Below, piece after piece: positions 1-5,181 of a stretch of 5,181 nt of DNA. The stretch's first letter is position 1. Each line of letters begins with the position of its first letter. Location: assembly GCA_003455275.1 (NCBI GenBank), contig DMRR01000141.1, positions 1 to 5,181 of the forward strand. The letters run 5' to 3'. Below the pieces are notes generated by a model, which saw nothing but the letters and a program-made list of their open reading frames with translations, ran no database searches and had not been told where the DNA came from. Both the position numbers and the translations under genes were made by a program. This stretch comes from Bacteroidota bacterium. GTDB lineage: Bacteria > Bacteroidota > Bacteroidia > Chitinophagales > UBA10324.

Positions 1-657
1 CACAACAATTTGGGAAGTTATTATCAAAAGAACAATCGCCTTGAAGAAGCGCTCAATGAATTCAACGAAGCAATTCGCCTGCAACCGAAATATCCTGAAG
101 CACTCATCAACCGTTCTGATATTTTCAGAGTGAAAGGAAACACACAGCAAGCAATTAACGATTGCACACACGCATTGCAATACAATCCCGATTATCCGGG
201 AGCGCACATGAACCGCGGCATTGCACTCAGCATTGCAGGGAAGTATGATTCCGCTTATCGTGATTTTAAATTGGTGTTGATAGCCGAGCCTAACAATTCA
301 CATGCTTACAGCAATCTCGGAAACCTGCTCGACATGCAGGGAAAAACCGACAGCGCGCTGCTGTGTTACAACCGCGCTATTGAAATTGAACCCACCTATG
401 CTGACTGTTACAAAAACCGCGCTCGCAGCAACCTGGCTTTTCATCATTACGATGCAGCGCTCAGCGATATCAACTATGCAATTTCTGCCTATGAAAATGA
501 TGGTTCACTCTATGCAACACGCGCTGACATTGAATTTGCACAGAATAATTTTCAGGCGGCAATTGATGATGCCACACGCGCACAGCAACTCGGGTTCAAT
601 ATCAATCCGGCATATTTTGAAATGCTAAAGCAGAAACTGCTGAGAGAGAGTAAATGA
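1..657 (+). CDS. TPR-repeat protein, C-terminal part (5' end outside window)
   Basis: The frame is open from base 1, so the N-terminus lies outside the window; the TTG at position 10 is not a convincing start. The 218 visible residues form six consecutive tetratricopeptide repeats of exactly 34 residues, beginning near residues 1 (partly cut), 33, 67, 101, 135 and 169. They show the usual pattern: Asn/Arg-x-Gly/Ala early, Ala-Ile/Leu in helix B, and a closing Pro (for example LQPKYP, YNPDYP, IEPTYA). The last repeat is degenerate and is followed by a short basic tail. TPR arrays are protein-binding scaffolds; no catalytic domain is visible here, so the partner and role are unknown. No transmembrane segment is seen in this part. 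The gene ends at TGA without an obvious intrinsic terminator. GC content is clearly higher than in the following intergenic DNA. Confidence 0.93.
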   Translation, partial: HNNLGSYYQKNNRLEEALNEFNEAIRLQPKYPEALINRSDIFRVKGNTQQAINDCTHALQYNPDYPGAHMNRGIALSIAGKYDSAYRDFKLVLIAEPNNSHAYSNLGNLLDMQGKTDSALLCYNRAIEIEPTYADCYKNRARSNLAFHHYDAALSDINYAISAYENDGSLYATRADIEFAQNNFQAAIDDATRAQQLGFNINPAYFEMLKQKLLRESK

Positions 658-1001
658 TTTATTCTTTTAATAATTGCTTCGCTTAAAGGTTCTATTTATT
701 GACTTTTACTATGGCAAGGAATTAGTTCAAAAGTTATCATCATTCAATTTATTCTTTTAGCCTAATAAAATTTTCGACATAGGGCGAGCTATAAACAAGG
801 CTTAGAATTGTAATCATTGAGAAAGAACTTTCGGTTATGCAATGGGCTGCATCAACCAGTCGTATTATAGGGTTTCAGTTTCTTTAGGCTATCCTAACCA
901 GATTGCGTCTTAACCGTGGCCAGCACTTAAATACAATTCGTAATTCTGATTACAACTAATTATCTGAGTAAAATGAACGAAACATTCATTGAATATCATT
1001 T
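658..1001. other. Intergenic region with a GC-raised block, no gene recognised
   Basis: I find no convincing gene on either strand. By hand count, GC is about 22-28% in 661-780 and 961-1020 but about 39% in 781-960, so the middle block differs from its flanks. The block holds a 9-bp inverted pair (TTGTAATCA at 808-816, TGATTACAA at 947-955) and a small hairpin (ATGCA 837-841, TGCAT 848-852). On the minus strand an open stretch of about 40 codons exists but resembles no family I know. It could be a decayed gene, a dispersed repeat or an unrecognised RNA. It lies between convergent genes, so promoters for flanking genes are not expected. Confidence 0.5.
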
Positions 1002-1043
1002 AAAAAAAAAGAATGTTTTCACACCAGGTGTGAAAACATTCTT
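1002..1043 (-). terminator. Rho-independent terminator of the DUF4397/T9SS gene
   Basis: A perfect 17-bp inverted repeat (AAGAATGTTTTCACACC at 1009-1025, its reverse complement at 1027-1043, one central base) is bounded on the left by nine A residues (1002-1010, the last two of which are also the outer stem bases). Read on the minus strand this is a long stem followed by a U-run, 20 bases after the TAA of the leftward gene. The plus strand lacks a T-run after the stem, so it should act mainly leftward. Confidence 0.92.
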
Positions 1044-1063
1044 GAATCAGCATAACTTGAAAC

Positions 1064-2083
1064 TTATTGAATAATCAATTTTTGAGTTGTAAAAGAGTTT
1101 TTGCTTAGAACATTGATTGAATAAATTCCGCTTTGCAAGGAGGAAATATTTATTCCTTTGTTTAATTCAACAGATGAGTTTGAAATGGACATCACTTTTT
1201 TTCCAACTGCATCAATAATCGAAATTTCATCTACCGATGAGTTATCAGAAAACTGAAAGTTAAGAATATCATTAGCAGGATTTGGAAAAATTCGGAAGTT
1301 GTTTTTTGTCTCAATTTCATTTACTCCTGTGAAATTAGAAAAAGCAACCACAGTTCCATTTGCTAAAGCAGCAAACAGACCAAAGGCAGGGCCGTTTTGA
1401 TTCGCAGCAGGATTTAAAAACCCGGAAGCAAAAACTACTGCTGAACCTCCGCCAAGTGAACTAAGGTTAGCTGCGAAAGAGGCTACAATGGGACTTCCCG
1501 CAGCAGGCGTTACATCAAGAATGTAATCCGCAGCCGGTACTGACAAGTATGAGGTGATGTCGCCATAAGATGCATCATTAACAAGTGTTGCCACATTACG
1601 GGCTATCACATCTACTGTTGGCGCATCTGTTGAACCATGCATGGCTATAAAATCAACATTCGACATGTCAGAGGCCATGTTTTGAATGTTGTCCTGAAGA
1701 AATAAAGTAAAAGCAGTGCTGGCTCCATCAGGATTGGAAGCAAAATTTGCTGGGTTTACTACCCCATTAGCAATTGCAACATACCTGTTGCCGCTCGCCA
1801 GAGTGACTTGAAAATTTTTCAAGGTGTCGTTTACTGAAGTACTGCTTGCAGGAGCTACTCCAATATTTAATAGTACTCCTGCAGGTACAGGAAGAAATGA
1901 TGTTGCCGTTCGGAAGGCAAAATCATCGAGTGTTAAAGCTCCGTTCACATAAACATCAACGGTTGCAGCTGCAGGATCAGCGGCGTTATGAATTACTTGC
2001 AATTCGGCAGTCTAAGCATTTGTGTTGCTTGCTGCTAAGATGGCCGTCATCATGATTGCAGCGGAAAGAAAAATTTTTTTCAT
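1064..2083 (-). pseudogene. Exported DUF4397-domain protein with T9SS sorting tail, interrupted by an in-frame TAG
   Basis: Reading from ATG at 2083 gives a clear signal peptide (MKKIFLSAAIMMTAILAASN, then TNA). Codon 24 is TAG, and the same frame then stays open to TAA at 1064-1066 (339 codons plus stop, counting the TAG). After the stop come two DUF4397-like beta-rich repeats: residues about 28-115, starting LQVIHNAADPAAATVDVYVN, and about 144-250, starting VDFIAMHGSTDAPTVDVIAR. A T9SS type A sorting domain follows at about 263-339 (FRIFPNP... ending KLIIQ). When intact, the product should cross the inner membrane by Sec and be exported or surface-attached by T9SS; the role of DUF4397 is not established. 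The ATG is supported by an A-rich leader and the signal peptide. TTG at 2002 could open the remaining frame but would give a protein without a signal peptide. Most likely a CAG-to-TAG nonsense mutation; readthrough or a base error are alternatives. Confidence 0.85.
2012..2014 (-). other. In-frame TAG codon at the signal-peptide cleavage site
   Basis: The plus strand reads CTA, giving TAG on the coding strand as codon 24 of the exported protein. The flanking residues are TNA before and TAELQ after. Gln is common right after the cleaved Ala in Bacteroidota, and the secreted protein at 3539 has A|QTQ at the same place, so the ancestral codon was probably CAG. Confidence 0.9.
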
Positions 2084-2166
2084 GTTTTTTTTATTTGTTT
2101 TTATTCTTCAGTTTCCCTGTTGCCGGAATATTCTGTGATTAATACGGAAGCCAATGAATTATATTT

Positions 2167-2196
2167 TGTTTAACTTTTATATTAAAATGTTAAACA
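2167..2196. promoter_or_regulatory. 30-bp palindromic operator candidate (site A), upstream of the exported-protein gene
   Basis: The arms TGTTTAAC (2167-2174) and GTTAAACA (2189-2196) are perfectly complementary around a 14-base AT-only centre; 12 of 15 pairs match. The outer symmetry continues with TTG/CAA, and the wider element spans about 2161-2202. Its arms and spacing equal those of the palindrome in front of the regulator gene (24 of 30 positions identical). It ends 83 bases before the ATG at 2083. I infer a binding site for the MerR/cobalamin regulator encoded at 2251-3141. It lacks a following T-run, so a terminator of the regulator gene is less likely. Confidence 0.72.
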
Positions 2197-2222
2197 ATAT
2201 ATTTTAACACACATAAATCCAA
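2195..2222 (-). promoter_or_regulatory. Candidate Bacteroidota-type promoter of the exported-protein gene
   Basis: On the minus strand, TTG (2222-2220) is followed after 18 bases by TATATTG (2201-2195), one T short of the TAnnTTTG -7 consensus; the spacing is inside the known range for this phylum. The predicted start would fall near 2189, inside palindrome A, leaving an untranslated leader of roughly 105 bases. It starts 29 bases after the regulator's stop codon, so the gene could have its own promoter and also receive readthrough. Confidence 0.45.
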
Positions 2223-2250
2223 GAGATTCAAAATATTTTTTTTTAAAACG

Positions 2251-3141
2251 CTATTTGGAAGTTATCAGGTTCAGCAATTCTTGAAGGTCCTTAAATACTT
2301 TAAAGCCTGATGGAAATTTCTTTTTATAATTAAGAATTGCTTTGCCTGACAAAAAAATTGTTTTAACTCCTGAAATATTCCCAAGTGTAATCAAAAATTT
2401 ATCAAGATAATTTTTTGGGAAAGGAATGGTTGCCACAGAAAGAATAAAATCAGGCTTAACGATTTCTGCAACCTTTTCAATCGTATCTAATGGAACTGAT
2501 TGGCCAAGATATACTGTTTTAAAGCGTCTTGATTTAAGCGCATAGTTATATAATAAAAGACTCATTTCGTGTAGCTCATTGTCAGGTAGGAAAAGCAAAA
2601 TTGTTCCATTGTTTTCTTCATCAGGATTTTTTAACCCATCAATAGCCACAATTAGTTTTTGCCTTACCATATTAGAGACAAAGTGCTCTTGAGCCGGATT
2701 AATTCCCCCGGTTGACCACATTACACCAATTCGCTGGAAAAATGGAAAAATCACTTTATGAATTGTATTTTCAAAACCAATTCGGAGTATGCTGGTCGAA
2801 AAAATTTTCTCAAAGAATGATTCGTTCATATCAATCATTCCGATTAAAAGGTTGTCAATTAGGTCTTCGTTCTCCGTGCGAACCATATTTATTTCAGAAA
2901 CTTTACTCATAATTTCTGAATCATTCATTCTGGCTATCTTCGAAATCTTTATACCATTTTTATTAAGAATGCTGATGTTTAGAATTCTTTTAAGATCTTC
3001 ATTGGAGTAGAATCTGATATTAGTGTCCGTACGATCAGGTTCAAACAATGCATATCGTTTTTCCCATATGCGCAGTGTGTGTGCTTTTATTCCAGAAAGT
3101 TTTTCTAAATCTTTTATTGAAAAGTTTGCTCGTAATTTCAT
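2251..3141 (-). CDS. MerR-family regulator with cobalamin-binding domain (CarH/LitR-like)
   Basis: 296 residues from ATG 3141. Residues about 6-72 are a MerR winged helix-turn-helix (FSIKDLEKLSGIKAHTLRIW, then the RFYSNEDLKRI wing region). Residues about 88-170 match the helical cap of adenosylcobalamin photoreceptors, with the W-x9-EH signature at W142, E152, H153. Residues about 178-296 are a B12-binding Rossmann domain with LHE (H191, the expected lower cobalt ligand) and YLGQSVP. In this family adenosylcobalamin promotes DNA binding in the dark and light releases it; targets are often carotenoid or light-protection genes. Two departures: Ser194 replaces the Gly of the ExHxxG motif, and Ser143 follows Trp142 where CarH of Thermus has a His. 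An upstream ATG at 3216 is in frame but would translate through the palindrome and add a non-conserved tail, so I reject it. The gene ends with TAG and is probably autoregulated through site B. Family assignment is firm; light response is inferred. Confidence 0.93.
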   Translation of the reverse strand: MKLRANFSIKDLEKLSGIKAHTLRIWEKRYALFEPDRTDTNIRFYSNEDLKRILNISILNKNGIKISKIARMNDSEIMSKVSEINMVRTENEDLIDNLLIGMIDMNESFFEKIFSTSILRIGFENTIHKVIFPFFQRIGVMWSTGGINPAQEHFVSNMVRQKLIVAIDGLKNPDEENNGTILLFLPDNELHEMSLLLYNYALKSRRFKTVYLGQSVPLDTIEKVAEIVKPDFILSVATIPFPKNYLDKFLITLGNISGVKTIFLSGKAILNYKKKFPSGFKVFKDLQELLNLITSK

Positions 3142-3160
3142 AATTGCAAATATGGCAATA

Positions 3161-3190
3161 TGTTTAACATATTTATAAATATGATAAACA
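3161..3190. promoter_or_regulatory. 30-bp palindromic operator candidate (site B), upstream of the MerR/B12 regulator
   Basis: Near-perfect dyad: 14 of 15 base pairs match. The core CATATTTATAAATATG (3168-3183) is a perfect 16-bp palindrome, flanked by TGTTTA (3161-3166) and TAAACA (3185-3190) with one mismatched A on each side. It ends 19 bases upstream of the regulator's ATG and begins on the last two bases of a -7 element. Its arms and total length repeat those of site A. Position over the predicted transcription start suggests autorepression. Confidence 0.8.
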
Positions 3191-3196
3191 AAATTA
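3189..3196 (-). promoter_or_regulatory. -7 element (TAATTTTG) of the regulator promoter
   Basis: The minus strand reads TAATTTTG, an exact match to the Bacteroidota -7 consensus TAnnTTTG, 47 bases upstream of ATG 3141. No good TTG is seen 17-23 bases further up; that place is taken by the palindrome at 3211-3226, so the promoter may be weak or depend on an activator. The predicted start near 3183 lies inside site B. Confidence 0.55.
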
Positions 3197-3204
3197 ATAA
3201 GCGT

Positions 3205-3234
3205 GTGCAGTATCATTTAAATGATAATGTGCAC
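3205..3234. repeat. Second palindrome upstream of the regulator, with outer arms
   Basis: TATCATTTAAATGATA at 3211-3226 is a perfect 16-bp palindrome, framed by GTGCA (3205-3209) and TGCAC (3230-3234), which are also complementary but set one and three bases away. It sits where the -33 element of the regulator promoter should be and does not share the TGTTTA arms of sites A and B, so it may bind a different protein. Confidence 0.55.
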
Positions 3235-3538
3235 TCTTACATCCTATCAGATTCAGAAAAAGAGTCCAGATACTAACTAGGAAAAAACAAGGAGGATAAA
3301 AACATATTTCTCATATAAAAAAGAATTGCAATAAGTATATTCAAATCAATTGAGTACTGAACATAATTATTCGTCAACAATCAGTCATTCCAATCAGGTT
3401 TCTGTTGTGGGCTCCTTCTGAAAGCATACAGCCTGATATCCTGAGTTGCAAAATGCGATACACAAAAACAAAACTCAATAAATACTTAATTAATTTTTGC
3501 AGCGCAACTTGCTGACTTCTTAAATTAAATTCGCTCTT
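3235..3538. other. Non-coding region between divergent genes
   Basis: About 300 AT-rich bases between the regulator's upstream sites and the start of the VirK-like gene. I see no open frame worth calling and no tRNA. A TAATTTTTG at 3491-3499, one T longer than the -7 consensus and 39 bases before the ATG at 3539, is a weak candidate promoter for the rightward gene; no matching TTG lies at the right distance. GGAGG at 3290-3294 is not followed by a start codon. Confidence 0.5.
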
Positions 3539-4021
3539 ATGAAGAAATTAATTTTAACATCTGCTTTATTATTTTTTACAATCAGCATTTATGCTCAAAC
3601 TCAGCTCAAAAATTTTGACCAGTTGATGAATGCATTGAAAGCAGGAAAGGATGTTCGTGCAGTTATTCATTATGGCAAATGCGAATTGTATTCCGAAGGA
3701 GTGAAAGAAGACAAATCTCCGGATGCCATTGGCGGAATGAAATTCGATACTTACGAATATTTTGACAGCAGTGTGTTCAAAGGAAAAATTCCATCGTTTG
3801 TTACAACCTCTCAAACCGTATTAATCAATCACCCGAAATACGGATATGTTTTCAACTATGTGAAAATTAAAATTAGGATAGATGGCTCTGTTGAAATATC
3901 GGCAAGGTATTTAAAGCAAAAGAAATTTTCATCAAGATATAAGGTTGTGATGGATGAAACTTTTAAAGGAAAAATAAATGATGGGAGTAATGATGGGGCA
4001 ATATTTTTTTATAGTAATTAA
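3539..4021 (+). CDS. Small secreted VirK-like protein
   Basis: 160 residues with a typical signal peptide (MKKLILTSALLFFTISIYA), cleaved most likely after Ala19 with Gln20 at +1, so the mature protein of about 141 residues is periplasmic or exported. The mature part resembles the VirK family: FDQLMNALKAGKDVRAVIHY followed by GKC near residue 48, a GGMKFDTYEYF segment, YGYVFNYVKIKIRIDGSV, and a closing DETFKGKINDG. The family is found in plant-associated and other bacteria, and its biochemical role is not known, so I assign none. It has no T9SS tail or lipobox. It stands alone, divergent from the regulator and convergent with folB. No site A/B-type palindrome lies close to its start. Start choice rests on the signal peptide. 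The VirK assignment is by remembered motif pattern and is less certain than the coding call. Confidence 0.85.
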   Translation: MKKLILTSALLFFTISIYAQTQLKNFDQLMNALKAGKDVRAVIHYGKCELYSEGVKEDKSPDAIGGMKFDTYEYFDSSVFKGKIPSFVTTSQTVLINHPKYGYVFNYVKIKIRIDGSVEISARYLKQKKFSSRYKVVMDETFKGKINDGSNDGAIFFYSN

Positions 4022-4181
4022 AAATTAAAGCGCAGCTGCCAGCTAATTCTCGATCGCGCTGTTAAATCTTAAGCACTAATTAATTCTGCTGATGCGGATC
4101 AAAATCAAAAGTTAATCGCAAAAATTTAACAAAAGAATTATTGCAGCTGTTTGTGCAGTAACTCACCTTCATTAGTTCGGA

Positions 4182-4208
4182 TTCAATATTAATCCTGATT
4201 AATTTGAA
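4182..4208. other. Imperfect inverted repeat between convergent genes
   Basis: ATTAATC (4188-4194) and GATTAAT (4197-4203) are perfect arms separated by CT, extended by TTCAA and TTGAA with one bulged T. It lies 15 bases past the folB stop, in the convergent gap with the VirK-like gene. There is no T-run on either side, so a terminator role is only possible, not shown. A weaker compound hairpin (AGCGC 4029-4033, GCGCT 4056-4060) follows the VirK-like gene. Confidence 0.3.
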
Positions 4209-4223
4209 ATGCTGAAGAGCAAG

Positions 4224-4571
4224 TTAGGCCAGTGATTTCTCCAATGAAACACACGCAGCTTTCACCTCGCCGCTAAGTGGCGGATTGAGTTTGCACACTT
4301 TCACTTTAACATGAAGTGGCGAGTGTTTCGAAAAAACATTTGCAGTAATTTCTTCGGCATAAGTTTCAATCAGCTTCGCTGGCTTCTTCACTACTGAAGA
4401 AATAATTTCATAGAGTGATTCGTAGTTAATGGTTTCAGATAAGTTGTCGTGATGTTTTGCTTTGGAGATTTCAACTTCAATATCTACGGTGATGTCAGAA
4501 CCAAGAATTTGTTCTTCGTCGTACCAGCCAAGTGGCGAGTGAAATTTTATTTGCTCCAAAGAAATTATCAT
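4224..4571 (-). CDS. folB: Dihydroneopterin aldolase
   Basis: 115 residues, close to the usual family length of about 120. The enzyme converts 7,8-dihydroneopterin to 6-hydroxymethyl-7,8-dihydropterin and glycolaldehyde in folate synthesis, in the cytoplasm, usually as an octamer. Family marks are visible: ISLEQIKFHSPLGWYDEEQ at the N-terminus with Glu20 matching the conserved active-site Glu, INYESLYEII with Tyr50, KLIETYAEEI with Glu69 at the pterin-binding position, and VKVCKLNPPLSG with Lys94 as the catalytic lysine. The common His-Gly of the YxxHG motif is replaced by Leu-Gly-Trp, a mild departure. ATG 4571 gives the expected start of the first beta strand. It lies 55 bases after the acyltransferase-like gene on the same strand, so the two are probably cotranscribed. 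Stop is TAA. Confidence 0.92.
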   Translation of the reverse strand: MIISLEQIKFHSPLGWYDEEQILGSDITVDIEVEISKAKHHDNLSETINYESLYEIISSVVKKPAKLIETYAEEITANVFSKHSPLHVKVKVCKLNPPLSGEVKAACVSLEKSLA

Positions 4572-4626
4572 GAAGTCGTGTTTAAATGCTTAATGTTTTT
4601 TTGAGTTGCGATTCATCTTTCATCCC

Positions 4627-5181
4627 TCATCCTTCTTCCTTCTCTCTCAGAATTTCATTTTCCATCATTGAATAAACTTTATCTCTCAGCATTGGAATAT
4701 CATCTGTTGCCAATCCGTTCACTGCTACCTTATCGAGATACACTGCTGTTGATTTTCCGGGTGTGAGTTTAAAGAAAGAATCGCGTGGCAAAATATTTTT
4801 CACTCCATGAAAAACAACCGGCACAATCGGAGTTTGTGATTCAATGGCAATTCGGAAGGCGCCATCATAAAACTTGTTCATTGCATTCTCTGTGTAGTTG
4901 AATGTTCCTTCCGGAAAAATCATGATGCTGATCTTTTTCTCCAGCACTCTCTTTAAAACACGAACACTCTTCGCTCGGTTTTCTTTATCACTTCTGTCCA
5001 CCCAAATTACTCCGTATCTGTAAATCCATCCGAAGAGCGGAATGCGGCGCATCTCTTCCTTGCCAAGCGCGCGAAACTGTCCGCGTAGCGTAAGCATGGT
5101 AACCGGCGCATCGAGATAACTGTCATGATTTGCAACATAGATAAATGAAGTTCCCTGCTTCGGAATTTTTCCTTTCACTTC
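4627..5181 (-). CDS. plsC: 1-acyl-sn-glycerol-3-phosphate acyltransferase-like protein (5' end outside window)
   Basis: 184 residues are visible and the frame is still open at the window edge; the GTG at 5178 follows an in-frame GAA codon and is unlikely to be the start. Acyltransferases of this family add an acyl chain to the sn-2 position of lysophosphatidic acid, giving phosphatidic acid at the inner membrane. All motif blocks are present: NHDSYLD (the NHx4D catalytic motif, His19 and Asp24 of the visible part), GVIWVDRSD (block II), FPEGTFN (block III, substrate phosphate binding) and IVPVVFHG (block IV). The missing N-terminus would normally carry a membrane-anchoring helix. The C-terminus ends in a charged REKEEG tail and TGA. 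Downstream on the same strand is folB. The exact lyso-substrate cannot be fixed from sequence; paralogues acylating other lipids share these motifs. Confidence 0.9.
   Translation of the reverse strand, partial: EVKGKIPKQGTSFIYVANHDSYLDAPVTMLTLRGQFRALGKEEMRRIPLFGWIYRYGVIWVDRSDKENRAKSVRVLKRVLEKKISIMIFPEGTFNYTENAMNKFYDGAFRIAIESQTPIVPVVFHGVKNILPRDSFFKLTPGKSTAVYLDKVAVNGLATDDIPMLRDKVYSMMENEILREKEEG

Noticed and set aside
808..955. Insertion sequence or integron attachment site in the 658-1001 gap
   Set aside because: No transposase frame, no flanking target duplication and no attC core sites could be found; only a 9-bp inverted pair is present.
1064..2002. TTG at 2002 as the real start of a cytoplasmic DUF4397 protein
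   Set aside because: It would drop the signal peptide that lies in the same frame just upstream, while the C-terminus carries a T9SS tail that needs prior Sec export.
2012..2014. Genome-wide reassignment of TAG to Gln
   Set aside because: The adjacent regulator gene terminates with TAG at its expected length, and the other complete genes use TAA or TGA normally.
3142..3216. Upstream in-frame ATG at 3216 that would add 25 residues to the MerR/B12 regulator
   Set aside because: The extension is encoded by the palindrome and promoter sequence itself, is not MerR-like, and MKLRANFSIKDLEKLSGI from 3141 is the normal beginning of the family's DNA-binding domain.
3290..3302. GGAGG followed by an A-rich stretch, resembling a Shine-Dalgarno site on the plus strand
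   Set aside because: No start codon follows at a suitable distance, stop codons close all frames soon after, and this phylum rarely uses such sites.
4029..4060. AGCGC/GCGCT compound hairpin after the VirK-like gene as an intrinsic terminator
   Set aside because: The stem is short with a large loop and is followed by GTTAAATC rather than a T-run.
4572..4626. Single TGTTTAA at about 4579 upstream of folB as a third operator copy
   Set aside because: It lacks the complementary TAAACA arm at the right distance, so it is only a chance half-site.

Overview
The window looks like chromosomal DNA of a Bacteroidota (Bacteroidetes) bacterium. The main signs are a type IX secretion (T9SS) type A C-terminal sorting domain, signal peptides cleaved at Ala|Gln, A-rich leaders without Shine-Dalgarno sequences, and -7 elements close to the TAnnTTTG consensus of this phylum. 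Intergenic DNA is AT-rich. I see no rRNA, tRNA, CRISPR array or intact mobile element.

Layout. 1-657 (+) is the 3' part of a tetratricopeptide-repeat protein. 658-1001 has no gene but contains a block of raised GC (about 781-960). 1002-1043 is a strong intrinsic terminator for the leftward gene 1064-2083 (-), a DUF4397-type exported protein with a T9SS sorting tail. That gene is interrupted by one in-frame TAG exactly at the signal-peptide cleavage site, where this phylum usually has Gln. 2251-3141 (-) is a MerR-family regulator with a cobalamin-binding C-terminus (CarH/LitR type). 3539-4021 (+) is a small secreted VirK-like protein. 4224-4571 (-) is dihydroneopterin aldolase (folB), preceded at 4627-5181 (-) by a 1-acylglycerol-3-phosphate acyltransferase-like gene (plsC) that runs off the window.

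The most interesting part is the regulator and its downstream neighbour. Two 30-bp palindromes of the same design (TGTTTAAC, 14 bases, GTTAAACA or GATAAACA; 24 of 30 positions identical) lie upstream of the regulator (3161-3190) and upstream of the exported-protein gene (2167-2196). In both cases the palindrome begins on the last two bases of a -7-like element, so a bound protein would cover the predicted transcription start. I infer that these are operators of the cobalamin-binding regulator, giving autoregulation plus control of a surface or secreted protein, possibly by light or adenosylcobalamin. The target gene appears to be broken by a single C-to-T change, unless the stop is read through or is a sequencing error.
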